Assembly (NCBI RefSeq): GCF_000217935.1
Contig: NZ_AFHI01000006.1
Location: forward strand, 1-64,000
Origin: Rheinheimera sp. A13L
GTDB lineage: Bacteria > Pseudomonadota > Gammaproteobacteria > Enterobacterales > Alteromonadaceae
Reading direction: 5' to 3'
DNA length: 64,000 nt
The position numbers and the translations under genes are program-made. Position 1 is the stretch's first letter, and every line of letters begins with the position of its first letter. The notes beneath the pieces were generated by a model. The model did not search any database and had not been told where the DNA came from. It worked only from the letters and a program-made list of their open reading frames with translations. Shown in pieces: positions 17,694 to 25,325 of this stretch.

Positions 17694-18797
17694 TTAAATC
17701 TGCTGGGCGCCAGCGAAATAAAATCCCAGTTGTTTACGCACTGTCAGAGGCAAATCCGGCAAATCCGATTTTGGCAGCAGGAAAGTTGCCATGTGGAACA
17801 AATCGGTAAAGATGCGGTTTTTTTCTGTGGTGCGTTTTAAATAATCATGACCTGAAGATCCGCCAGTACCAATTTTAGTCCCCAGCATACGCTGCACCAT
17901 CATGGCATGTTTGTAGCGCCAGATGGTCATGTTTTCATCAATTTCAGTCAGACAGGTTAAGACCTGAAATGGCAGGTTAAACACAGGTTCTTCCTGATAC
18001 AAAGTGATAAACAAAGCAGCCAGCATAGCGCGCTGACTTAAACGGAAGCTGCCTTGCTGTTGCAGTTCAGCATATTTGTCTTTATCCAGCAAAGCAGCAA
18101 ACTTGGCTCTGGTGTTGACGATTTCTCTGAGCTGCAGTTCGCGTTCATGTTCGGCAATTTGTTCAATAGCCAAGACAGTGCTTTCATCTTCGTTCAGCAT
18201 TTTTTCAGTTGCTTGCTGGTACATCTGCCAGAAACTGAAATCACCAAATTGCAAAAATGGCATACGTTCCAGCCACTTTTCCACTTGCTCAAACAAACTC
18301 GGCTGAGTTTCCAGTCCTTCTAAAAAGCTCCGGTCTTTTTCATTTAAACGGCTGTAAAAAGAGTTTTTATCAAAGTCGATGCGGTATTCACTTTTTAAAC
18401 CCAGACCAATTTCCAGCATCTTAAACTGCACGCTTTGAAAACCAGAGGCAGGCACCAGGTAGTCGCGGAATGACATAAAATCCTGAGGCGTCATGGTTTC
18501 CATCACCCCAATTTGCTGGTTCATCAGTTGCTGAATGGTAATAACCCGCTTGAGTTTATGCACTACCCCTGTCAGTTGCTGATCTTTCACTTCATCTGCA
18601 GCAAAGACGCCAAGCACGGCTTTGAGTTCATGCAGCACTTGTTTAAACCATAATTCGTACACCTGATGCACCACAATAAACAGGGTTTCATCATGGGCTT
18701 CATTGGCATACTTTGCACTTTCAGGCGCCTGGGCTGTTAAAATTTTGTCCAGTTGCAGGTAGTCACCGTAGTAACAAGGGGTTGTATTCTTTTGCAT
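17694..18797 (-). CDS. kynA: Tryptophan 2,3-dioxygenase
   Basis: A 367-residue heme enzyme that opens L-tryptophan to N-formylkynurenine in the cytosol, the first step of the kynurenine route. Family segments are clear: CYYGDYLQLDKIL near the start, HDETLFIVVHQVYELWFKQ (distal His), FREYLVPASGFQS-type FRDYLVPASGFQS, and GGSSGHDYLKRT near the end (heme-ligand His region). The ATG at 18797 places the start just before CYYGDY as in relatives. A GTG 54 bases earlier is possible but poorer. No kynureninase or formamidase is adjacent. Confidence 0.94.
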   Translation of the reverse strand: MQKNTTPCYYGDYLQLDKILTAQAPESAKYANEAHDETLFIVVHQVYELWFKQVLHELKAVLGVFAADEVKDQQLTGVVHKLKRVITIQQLMNQQIGVMETMTPQDFMSFRDYLVPASGFQSVQFKMLEIGLGLKSEYRIDFDKNSFYSRLNEKDRSFLEGLETQPSLFEQVEKWLERMPFLQFGDFSFWQMYQQATEKMLNEDESTVLAIEQIAEHERELQLREIVNTRAKFAALLDKDKYAELQQQGSFRLSQRAMLAALFITLYQEEPVFNLPFQVLTCLTEIDENMTIWRYKHAMMVQRMLGTKIGTGGSSGHDYLKRTTEKNRIFTDLFHMATFLLPKSDLPDLPLTVRKQLGFYFAGAQQI

Positions 18798-18959
18798 TTT
18801 TTTAATCTTAGGCCATAGCCTGTTGTTTTGACCGCTGTATTCTATCAGCACAACCTGAAGTTCACAGCAGTCAGTAGCGTTTTATGTTCGAACTGATTAT
18901 GCTTAGGCAGAAGTCATAAGCGGCCAGAACATAAAGTTCAGCCACACAAGGAGTAACAG

Positions 18960-19229
18960 ATGAAGTTAGATGACGATATCCATAATTATTACGAAAAACT
19001 TCTGTTGGACCATCTGGTTGAGTTACGTTTAGATGATGAGCACGACACCGAATATTTGGCTGACTTATGCTGCATAGTACTGAATCTTTTGCCGCCTAAG
19101 TATATTCGTTATGAAGTAGATATGGCCTTTTATCTGCCTCAGACTGAACGTTTTGAAATGATCATGAAAGTGCGTGAAGCTGTTGCCAAGGCCAAAGGTT
19201 TTTTAGACACCCAACGTGACAAAAACTAA
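18960..19229 (+). CDS. ComFB domain protein
   Basis: An 89-residue protein with the late competence ComFB fold: NYYEKLLLDHLVELRL, YLADLCCIVLNLLPPKYIRYEVDMAFYLP. In cyanobacteria and other bacteria ComFB-domain proteins bind cyclic di-nucleotides. Here the role is unknown. The ATG has AAGGAG-type upstream sequence (CACAAGGAGTAACAG). Its end overlaps the start of the YbaM gene by 14 bases. Confidence 0.8.
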   Translation: MKLDDDIHNYYEKLLLDHLVELRLDDEHDTEYLADLCCIVLNLLPPKYIRYEVDMAFYLPQTERFEMIMKVREAVAKAKGFLDTQRDKN

Positions 19230-19419
19230 GCACCCTGCTTTATCAGAAGCACCACTTGAGGTGCAATTGGCTGTAGAACTGATCCTGTTGTTGGAGCAAC
19301 AGGATTTGCCAGCCCACACTGTGCTTGCCGCCCTTGACATAGTGCAGCGTGATTTTAAAAAGAAAGCACAAAGTGATTTTCGCACTACATTAACCAAAAC
19401 TTCGGCAGAGACTGATTAA
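19216..19419 (+). CDS. ybaM: DUF2496 protein YbaM
   Basis: A 67-residue protein with the compact YbaM pattern: LEVQLAVELILLLEQQDLPAHTVLAALDIVQRDF. E. coli YbaM lies next to priC; function unknown. It overlaps the ComFB gene by 14 bases on the same strand, so translation is likely coupled. Confidence 0.82.
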   Translation: MTKTKHPALSEAPLEVQLAVELILLLEQQDLPAHTVLAALDIVQRDFKKKAQSDFRTTLTKTSAETD

Positions 19420-19443
19420 ATACCGCAGTTTTAATGAGGCTTT

Positions 19444-20346
19444 ATGCTGACCCATTCTATTACCCTGTATCTGGCGACAGTGCTGATTTGGGGTTCTACT
19501 TTTTTTGCCATTAAGTTTCAACTCGGCGATGTGCCGGAAATGTGGTCTATTGCCTATCGTTTTGGTTTAGCGGCTCTATTGCTATGGTTCTGGTGTTTAT
19601 GGCGTAAATTGCCGCTGCGCTTTAGCCGTCGTCAGCATGGCTGGATGGCGCTGCAAGGTTTGTTTTTATTTTGCTTAAACTACTTGCTGATTTATCTGGC
19701 CACTTCTGATTTAACCAGTGGTCTTATTGCTGTGGTGTTTTCCAGTATAGTGTTGATGAACATCCTCAATGGTGCCTTGTTTTTTGGCCGACCTGTGGAC
19801 ACAAAAACTTTGCTGGGGGCCTTGTTAGGTATTTTGGGTATAGCTTTTGTATTCTGGCCAGAGATAGCAGGGCTGGAAAGTAATGGTTCTGCTTTTTGGG
19901 GTTTAGTGCTCAGTATTGTCGGCACTTACATCGCCTCGCTTGGCAATATGCTGTCCTCCAAAAACCAGCAACAACATTTACCTGTAGTTCAGACTAATGT
20001 CTTTGGTATGGCTTATGGCGCTGGCATGATGGCCCTATTGGCTTTAACACAAGGCATTATGCCGGTCTTTACTATGTCAGCCAGTTTTAGCCTGTCCTTG
20101 CTGTATTTGTCCTTGTTTGGATCTGTACTGGCTTTTGGTGCCTATTTAACTTTGGTAGGCCGCATAGGCCCGGCAAAAGCGGCCTATACTATGGTGTTAT
20201 TCCCTATTGTTGCTTTAGGTATTTCCACCTGGTTTGAAAACTACCACTGGAGCTGGTCAGCTCTTATTGGTGTTTGTATTGTGGCTTTGGGCAATTTAAT
20301 TATTTTGTTGCCAGCGGCGAAATTAAAACGCCTTGTCCGTCTTTGA
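19444..20346 (+). CDS. EamA/DMT family transporter
   Basis: A 300-residue inner-membrane protein with ten predicted helices and two EamA repeats. It begins LYLATVLIWGSTFFAIKFQLG, the family's first helix with the WGS motif; the second half carries GSVLAFGAYLTLVGRIGPAKAAY. Members export amino acids, metabolites or drugs; the substrate is unknown. It starts 24 bases after ybaM, with a GAGG ribosome-binding site (AATGAGGCTTT). Confidence 0.88.
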   Translation: MLTHSITLYLATVLIWGSTFFAIKFQLGDVPEMWSIAYRFGLAALLLWFWCLWRKLPLRFSRRQHGWMALQGLFLFCLNYLLIYLATSDLTSGLIAVVFSSIVLMNILNGALFFGRPVDTKTLLGALLGILGIAFVFWPEIAGLESNGSAFWGLVLSIVGTYIASLGNMLSSKNQQQHLPVVQTNVFGMAYGAGMMALLALTQGIMPVFTMSASFSLSLLYLSLFGSVLAFGAYLTLVGRIGPAKAAYTMVLFPIVALGISTWFENYHWSWSALIGVCIVALGNLIILLPAAKLKRLVRL

Positions 20347-20429
20347 TCACTTGTGGAAACTCTTTGTTGCCAGCACTGTGAAACCTGACTATACCTAACA
20401 CAGTGTTTCTTAATCAGAGAAAGCTGACC

Positions 20430-21215
20430 ATGCGATGGATTGTGGGTGTGTTTTTCTTTTTTGCCAGTTTCTCTGTTCAAAGTCAGGCGTTGCGCATCAT
20501 CACAGTGGTGGAACCTCCGGCCAGTTATCTGGATAGCCACGGCCAGCTGACAGGTTTTTCTGTTGAGGTGGTACAAGCTATTCAACGCAGCCTGAATGAC
20601 AAAACTAAAATAGAAGTTATGCCTGAAGCCCGTGCTATTCATATTGCCCGCACACAACCTAATGTCCTGCTGTTCAGCTTTTCCAAAACAGAACAAAGGG
20701 AACAAGAGTTTTATTGGATTGGACAGCTGGTTGTTAAAAGCTGGTCAGCCTATGCTCTGAGTTCAAATTCTGTGCAAATTAAAACGCTGGATCAATTGCG
20801 GAAGGTCAAAGCCATAGGTGTGGTTCGGGGGGATATCAGAGAAGAATGGTTACTGGAACAAGACTTTAACAACCTGCATCCTTCAGTCAACCATCAACAA
20901 AATATTCAAAGATTGCGCTCAGGCCGGCTGGATTTAATCGCTTACGAAAGTCAGGGAATTCAGCATTTGTTGTGGGAAGAAGGCTTGAACGCAGATGATA
21001 TTAAAGCCGTGTATACACTCAGAACGTCAGAGGTTTACCTGCTGATGTCTAAATCAGGCACAGATCCAAAACTGATGCAAAGCTGGACATTAGCTGCAGA
21101 AAAATTCCGGAAAAATGGTCAACAACAGTTTATTGCGGAAAAATGGCAGCTGATTTTAAAGCAATACCACAATATTAATACCGAAGCTCGCGACGGTATT
21201 TTGTACTTCGAGTAA
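20430..21215 (+). CDS. Periplasmic SBP_bac_3-type solute-binding protein
   Basis: A 261-residue secreted protein. The chosen ATG gives MRWIVGVFFFFASFSVQSQA, a clean signal peptide with a cut after SQA. The mature part is a type II periplasmic-binding fold: LRIITVVEPPASYLDSHGQLTGFSVEVVQAI and a later IGVVRGD hinge segment. No ABC permease or ATPase follows, so it belongs with the orphan transporter-like proteins common in Alteromonadales, perhaps sensory or quinoprotein-associated. A second orphan of the same kind is at 45535-46263. Confidence 0.82.
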   Translation: MRWIVGVFFFFASFSVQSQALRIITVVEPPASYLDSHGQLTGFSVEVVQAIQRSLNDKTKIEVMPEARAIHIARTQPNVLLFSFSKTEQREQEFYWIGQLVVKSWSAYALSSNSVQIKTLDQLRKVKAIGVVRGDIREEWLLEQDFNNLHPSVNHQQNIQRLRSGRLDLIAYESQGIQHLLWEEGLNADDIKAVYTLRTSEVYLLMSKSGTDPKLMQSWTLAAEKFRKNGQQQFIAEKWQLILKQYHNINTEARDGILYFE

Positions 21216-21290
21216 GCCAAACTCCTCCGTACTTAAAACCACCGTTTTGTTGGCTTCATGCAATAGCTCTGTGCAGAATTGAACGAAGAC

Positions 21291-21337
21291 GGGCGGGTAC
21301 CGCAGGGGCTGGGCTTGTCCCTGCCCTTTACCCGCCC
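21291..21337. repeat. Imperfect inverted-repeat element (REP-like)
   Basis: Arms GGGCGGGTA (21291-21299) and TACCCGCCC (21329-21337) enclose a second pair CAGGG/CCCTG. There is no T-run after the stem, so it is more like a REP element than a terminator. It sits between convergent genes and could still protect both 3' ends. Confidence 0.5.
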
Positions 21338-21346
21338 CTACATGAC

Positions 21347-21856
21347 CTAGATCTGACCCATATAGTCTTTTTTACCTACTTCAACACCATTGTGACGCAA
21401 CAAAGCGTAACTGGTCGTCACATGGAAATAAAACTGTGGCAAGCCATATTGAGCTAAATACTGACTACCGGTAAAACGTTTTTCTTTTGGTGTGCCAGCA
21501 CGCAATACAATTTCTTTTTCTGCTGCATTGGCAAATTGCTCTGCACTTAAGGTATCAAGGAAAGCCAGAGTTTTATCCAGACGTTGCTGCAGTTCAGCAA
21601 AAGTCTGCTCAGTGTCTTCATACCCCGGAACTTCAACACCAGCTAAACGGGCAGACACACTTTTAGCAAAATCGGCGGCAATTTGTACCTGACGCAGCAG
21701 CGGAAACATATCAGGGTATAAACGCGATTGCAGCAGCACTGCATCGGCTAAATCTTTTTGCTGGCTGAATTTTTCAGCTTTAACCAATAAGTCTTTTAAA
21801 CTGGTGAGGAACTGTTTAAAGACCGGAACTGACGCGCTGTAAAAAGATAAACTCAT
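21347..21856 (-). CDS. DUF1993 family protein
   Basis: A 169-residue four-helix protein of the DUF1993 group, distantly DinB-like. It begins MSLSFYSASVPVFKQFLTSL and contains DMFPLLRQVQIAADFAK and a C-terminal QYGLPQFYFHVTTSYALLRHNGVEVGKKDY, all typical. The His residues in FHVTTSYALLRH may bind metal by analogy with DinB folds. Biochemical role unknown. It lies 72 bases downstream of the OhrR-type regulator on the same strand. Confidence 0.82.
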   Translation of the reverse strand: MSLSFYSASVPVFKQFLTSLKDLLVKAEKFSQQKDLADAVLLQSRLYPDMFPLLRQVQIAADFAKSVSARLAGVEVPGYEDTEQTFAELQQRLDKTLAFLDTLSAEQFANAAEKEIVLRAGTPKEKRFTGSQYLAQYGLPQFYFHVTTSYALLRHNGVEVGKKDYMGQI

Positions 21857-21928
21857 GCTTTTTGCCTCATTGAAACCATCCTGCCCTTTGCAAGGATCTG
21901 ATGACTGAAATGGGGATGCGAAAACCTA

Positions 21929-22372
21929 TTACAAGGCTTCGAGTTGCTGAAATAACAAATCACAGTTGCGTTTTAACTGCTGCAACTGTTCTAACGGCAA
22001 ACCTGATTGCTGAAAAATAGTTTTTGGGATATGACTGGCCTGAGCCTTTAACAACTGTCCCTGCTCAGTCAGGCGGATCTGCACTACCCGCTCATCCTGC
22101 TGGCTGCGGGTTCTGCTGACGAAGCCTTTGTTTTCCAGCCGTTTTAACAAAGGCGTTAAAGTGCCTGAGTCCAGATGCAGTTTTTCACCTAAATCTTTGA
22201 CATTGAGTTCAGGTTGCTGCCACAACACCAGCATGGCCAGATACTGCGGATAGGTCAGATCCAAAGGGTCCAGCAATAAGCGGTAACTGCGCACCAGCCG
22301 GTGACTGGCGCTGTAAAGTGAAAAACACAGCTGTTTTTCTAATACTAAATAATCGTCGTTTTCTGGGGTCAT
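21929..22372 (-). CDS. MarR family regulator, OhrR type
   Basis: A 147-residue winged-helix repressor. The N-terminus carries LEKQLCFSLYSASHRLVR, where the Cys in LCFxLY is the organic-peroxide-sensing residue of OhrR. The recognition region LHLDSGTLTPLLKRLENKGFVSRTRSQQDERVV is also OhrR-like. I start at ATG 22372; an upstream TTG would add 14 residues but would run over the likely operator. No ohr gene is adjacent, so the target may be elsewhere or the DUF1993 gene. Confidence 0.8.
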   Translation of the reverse strand: MTPENDDYLVLEKQLCFSLYSASHRLVRSYRLLLDPLDLTYPQYLAMLVLWQQPELNVKDLGEKLHLDSGTLTPLLKRLENKGFVSRTRSQQDERVVQIRLTEQGQLLKAQASHIPKTIFQQSGLPLEQLQQLKRNCDLLFQQLEAL

Positions 22373-22384
22373 CAGATAGCCGGA

Positions 22385-22399
22385 CTCAATTGAATTGTG
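22385..22399. promoter_or_regulatory. Candidate OhrR operator
   Basis: TCAATTGAATTGTG on the plus strand contains the near-palindrome CAATTGAATTG, close to the OhrR consensus TACAATT-AATTGTA. It lies 13 bases upstream of the chosen start of the OhrR-type gene, as expected for autoregulation. Motif evidence only. Confidence 0.45.
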
Positions 22400-22433
22400 T
22401 GCAATATACTTCAATCCGGCCTGAAAAAGCCAG

Positions 22434-22853
22434 TTAAGGCAAACGTGAAGAATGCGATGCCTGTAGCTGCCATTGGTTATTCTGATAAAACCAGACCCGG
22501 GTAAAGCGGAATTCGCCCTGCCAGGCTTTACCTGCTGAAATGCCTTGCTGCTTAGTGCGTCCTGTTACTAAAGCTGTATTCTCAAAACAGCGGATCTGCA
22601 CATCAAAGTTTTCAATTTGAGTGTTTACTCTGTTGCTGCTGGCTAAATCCTGTAAATAACTTTGTTTATCTTCCACTCTGCCATCGGAGTGAGTCAGTAC
22701 AAAGTTGTCGGACAACAAAGGAGCCAAAGCTTTTACATCAGAATGCAAACGGAACTGGTTCCATTGTTGATCGGTGCTGCTATCAAACTGGCCTGGGCAG
22801 GAAGCCCACGCCATGCCGGAACAACATAAAAAAACCATAGCTACACAACGCAT
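22434..22853 (-). CDS. Secreted NTF2/SnoaL-like (DUF4440) protein
   Basis: A 139-residue protein with a signal peptide (MRCVAMVFLCCSGMAWA/SC) and an NTF2-like cone fold: WNQFRLHSDVKALAPLLSDNFVLTHSDGR, then VQIRCFENTALVTGRTKQQG and FRFTRVWFYQNNQWQLQASH at the end. Such proteins bind or isomerise small molecules; here catalytic residues cannot be assigned. The start is the ATG six bases after a strong AGGAGGG. Confidence 0.75.
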   Translation of the reverse strand: MRCVAMVFLCCSGMAWASCPGQFDSSTDQQWNQFRLHSDVKALAPLLSDNFVLTHSDGRVEDKQSYLQDLASSNRVNTQIENFDVQIRCFENTALVTGRTKQQGISAGKAWQGEFRFTRVWFYQNNQWQLQASHSSRLP

Positions 22854-22929
22854 AATCAACCCTCCTGGATAAAAAACATCAGTTTGTCGCCATTTGCAGA
22901 AAAAATCTGTGATGAATTGTCAGCACTGC

Positions 22930-23319
22930 TTAGCCAAAAATCAGCTGCCAGAAGCTGGGTTTACGATGTTTATGGTATTTTTTCCGCAGTTCATCCATCT
23001 TCAGCAGTTGCTGCTTCGCCCCTTCCAAATCCTGCTGCGCTAATAACAATTGGGCCTGATCCACTTCAACAGCCAGTTCTTTTAAACCTTGCTGATACAG
23101 CTCTGCTTTGTCCGCCTGAAATTTGCCTTGCTGGGCTTGCTGCAATTGAGTTTCAAAACTGGCTAATGCCAGCGTCATCTGCTCCACCGACTGCGCTTCT
23201 TTAGCTTGTTTAAAGTTCAGCGCCATTTGCTTCATGGTTTTTTCCATATCCACATCATTCGCAAAAGCAAAGCCACAAAACAACAAGCCTGTTATCACCA
23301 CAGAAATTACCGTTTTCAT
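22930..23319 (-). CDS. cybC: Cytochrome b562 family periplasmic protein
   Basis: A 129-residue exported four-helix bundle. The signal peptide ends near FAFA/NDVDM. The early Met of the mature part (DVDMEKTMKQM) and the His near the C-terminus (ELRKKYHKHRK) stand where cytochrome b562 has its Met7/His102 heme ligands. Heme binding is inferred from those positions. A short hydrophobic tail (SFWQLIFG) follows. GAGGA precedes the ATG by seven bases. Confidence 0.75.
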   Translation of the reverse strand: MKTVISVVITGLLFCGFAFANDVDMEKTMKQMALNFKQAKEAQSVEQMTLALASFETQLQQAQQGKFQADKAELYQQGLKELAVEVDQAQLLLAQQDLEGAKQQLLKMDELRKKYHKHRKPSFWQLIFG

Positions 23320-23428
23320 CAAGAATCCTCAAAAAAATGCTGAGGTATTATAAGCAAGTTCAGTCTTTCTGCTGTGTATTTCTGAGCTATGATGCAGCAA
23401 CTTAAGGTTAGACAGAGGAATGACGCCT

Positions 23429-24217
23429 ATGAAACTTCCGATTTATCAGGTAGATGCTTTTACCGATCAGCTATTTAAAGGCAATTATGCCGCCGTTGTG
23501 CCTTTGCAACAGGCCATTAGTGATGAACTGATGCAACAGATCGCCACCGAAAATAACTTATCTGAAACCGCCTTTGTATTGCCTTTGGCGAAAGATCATT
23601 ATCAGATCCGCTGGTTTTCTCCTGTCACTGAAATTGATTTTTGTGGTCATGCCACCTTAGCTGCAGCTTTTGTATTATTTGCTCAAAGCAACAGTACCAT
23701 CCTTAGCTTCAGTACCCTGGAAGTAGGCGATTTAGTGGTAAGCCAACAAGCTGATGGCTGGATCCAAATGGATTTTCCTAAGCGCCCTGCCAGCCCGGTC
23801 ACAGCGCCAGATGCCTTGATGACAGGATTATCTATAACTCCGACTTTGGTGTTGCAAAGTGCGCAGGCTTATTTTGCGATTTATACCGATGAAGAGCAGG
23901 TAAAGCAGCTATCGACCAACAGCCATGAACTGAAAAAGTTGGCACCTTATGATGTGGTGGCCACGGCGCCGGGCACAGATTACGACTTTGTTTCACGTTA
24001 TTTCTGGCCTGCCAATGGCGGTGATGAAGATCCGGTAACAGGTTCCATTCATGCGGGTTTAGTGCCGTATTGGGCAGAACAGCTTGGTAAAACTCAGTTA
24101 ATGGCCTGTCAGTCATCGGCACGAGGCGGTGTATTACGCTGTGAATTGGCGGGTGAAAGAGTACTGGTTTCGGGTCAGGCCAAACTCTATTTACAGGGTG
24201 AGATTTTTTTAGCTTAA
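23429..24217 (+). CDS. PhzF family isomerase/epimerase-like protein
   Basis: A 262-residue two-domain protein of the PhzF (diaminopimelate-epimerase fold) family. The catalytic Glu is in ENNLSETAFV near residue 45; other signatures are DAFTDQLFKGN, RWFSPVTEIDFCGHATLA and EDPVTGSIHAGLVPYWA. Most family members are of unknown substrate. The ATG at 23429 is nine bases after AGAGGA; the ATG three codons earlier touches that site and is unlikely. Confidence 0.87.
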   Translation: MKLPIYQVDAFTDQLFKGNYAAVVPLQQAISDELMQQIATENNLSETAFVLPLAKDHYQIRWFSPVTEIDFCGHATLAAAFVLFAQSNSTILSFSTLEVGDLVVSQQADGWIQMDFPKRPASPVTAPDALMTGLSITPTLVLQSAQAYFAIYTDEEQVKQLSTNSHELKKLAPYDVVATAPGTDYDFVSRYFWPANGGDEDPVTGSIHAGLVPYWAEQLGKTQLMACQSSARGGVLRCELAGERVLVSGQAKLYLQGEIFLA

Positions 24218-24271
24218 CCTGTCATTTTGATAGTAAGAGGCAGACAACTCTGCCCCTTATTATTGTTTTAA

Positions 24272-24985
24272 TCAAATCGCAGGAATAAAACTACTTAATA
24301 AACCTATCAGGCCACCAAAGACGCCGCCCCAGACTACCAACCAGCCTAAATGCTGACGGATCATCTGCTGCACTATGTCTTTCACCATTTGAGGTGTCAG
24401 CTCAGCTAAACGAGCCTCGACTACAGCGGCAATTTTAGGTTGCAACAAATCAATAGTATCGCCTTGGTGCAACTGATTTTTAAGTTGTTGTTGTACTTCA
24501 GGGCTGTCTGCCAGCTCGATTAAAGAACGGCTCAGGTTTTCGATAAAAGGCTCTTTTAACGGCACTAACATCTGAGCACCACCAAACATCGCCAGCATTC
24601 CACCTAAAGAAGATTTTTGGACTGTCTCCAGTAAGGCATCAAAAGCGGGTGATAAGTCGATGGCTTCAATCACAGGTGCCAGTTTTAAGCTGACTGCGTC
24701 TTGCTCATGTTGCTCAGCAAGCAAACGCTGCAGATTTTCTTTGCTGAAAAACTGCCCCATGATCAGATCATAAATACCTTGTTTGAACTCGCTGAAACGC
24801 GCAGGTATGACCCCAGACCCGTACAAGAAAGGCACTTTTTCAAACAACATATGAATAGCCAGCCAGTTGGTCACAGCACCGGAAAAGGCAAACAGACCAA
24901 TAGCCCATAACCATGGCAAGGCGAAAATCCAGCCAGCAGCCATCAGTACTAAAGACAACAGATTGGTTAAAAGACTTTTATTCAT
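24272..24985 (-). CDS. DUF445 family membrane protein
   Basis: A 237-residue protein with hydrophobic segments at both ends, LLTNLLSLVLMAAGWIFALP near the start and VVWGGVFGGLIGLLSSFIPAI at the end. Between them is a helical domain with the DUF445 segment FSGAVTNWLAIHMLFEKVPF and PARFSEFKQGIYDLIMGQFFS. Function unknown. The ATG at 24985 has GGAG five bases upstream. Confidence 0.83.
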   Translation of the reverse strand: MNKSLLTNLLSLVLMAAGWIFALPWLWAIGLFAFSGAVTNWLAIHMLFEKVPFLYGSGVIPARFSEFKQGIYDLIMGQFFSKENLQRLLAEQHEQDAVSLKLAPVIEAIDLSPAFDALLETVQKSSLGGMLAMFGGAQMLVPLKEPFIENLSRSLIELADSPEVQQQLKNQLHQGDTIDLLQPKIAAVVEARLAELTPQMVKDIVQQMIRQHLGWLVVWGGVFGGLIGLLSSFIPAI

Positions 24986-25119
24986 CAGAACTCCATACAA
25001 ACAGCGGAAATGGCAGCGATTGTAATCAGTGTACAGAAGAACAACAAGATCAGGATCTTAATGCCTGCAGATGAAGGCGCTGCGGCCTGATCCAGAGATC
25101 TGTGGCCTACGCCAGAGTA

Positions 25120-25251
25120 TCAACCAGGGATCACAGCAAAACTTTCAAGCAGTAATACAAAAGCACCAGTCAGTACAACGGCAAAGCCCAGCCATTGCCG
25201 AATAGTTTTAAGCAGTTTGTTGGGTGTATTTTGTGGCTTGGGTTCTGTCAT
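25120..25251 (-). CDS. 43-residue putative membrane peptide (unrecognised)
   Basis: A short ORF, MTEPKPQNTPNKLLKTIRQW followed by LGFAVVLTGAFVLLLESFAVIPG. One transmembrane helix with a basic N-terminal side, an N-in topology. The ribosome-binding site is weak. It sits between the DUF445 and MocR genes on the same strand. No family recognised. Codon and hydropathy pattern suggest a real small protein, but chance cannot be excluded. The remaining 120 bases toward the DUF445 gene show nothing. Confidence 0.4.
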   Translation of the reverse strand: MTEPKPQNTPNKLLKTIRQWLGFAVVLTGAFVLLLESFAVIPG

Positions 25252-25325
25252 CTGGTGTATAGGCTCAGTAAAAAACTCAGATGATAATAATTCCCATTTG
25301 CAATTTAATCAATGATTTCTGCTTT

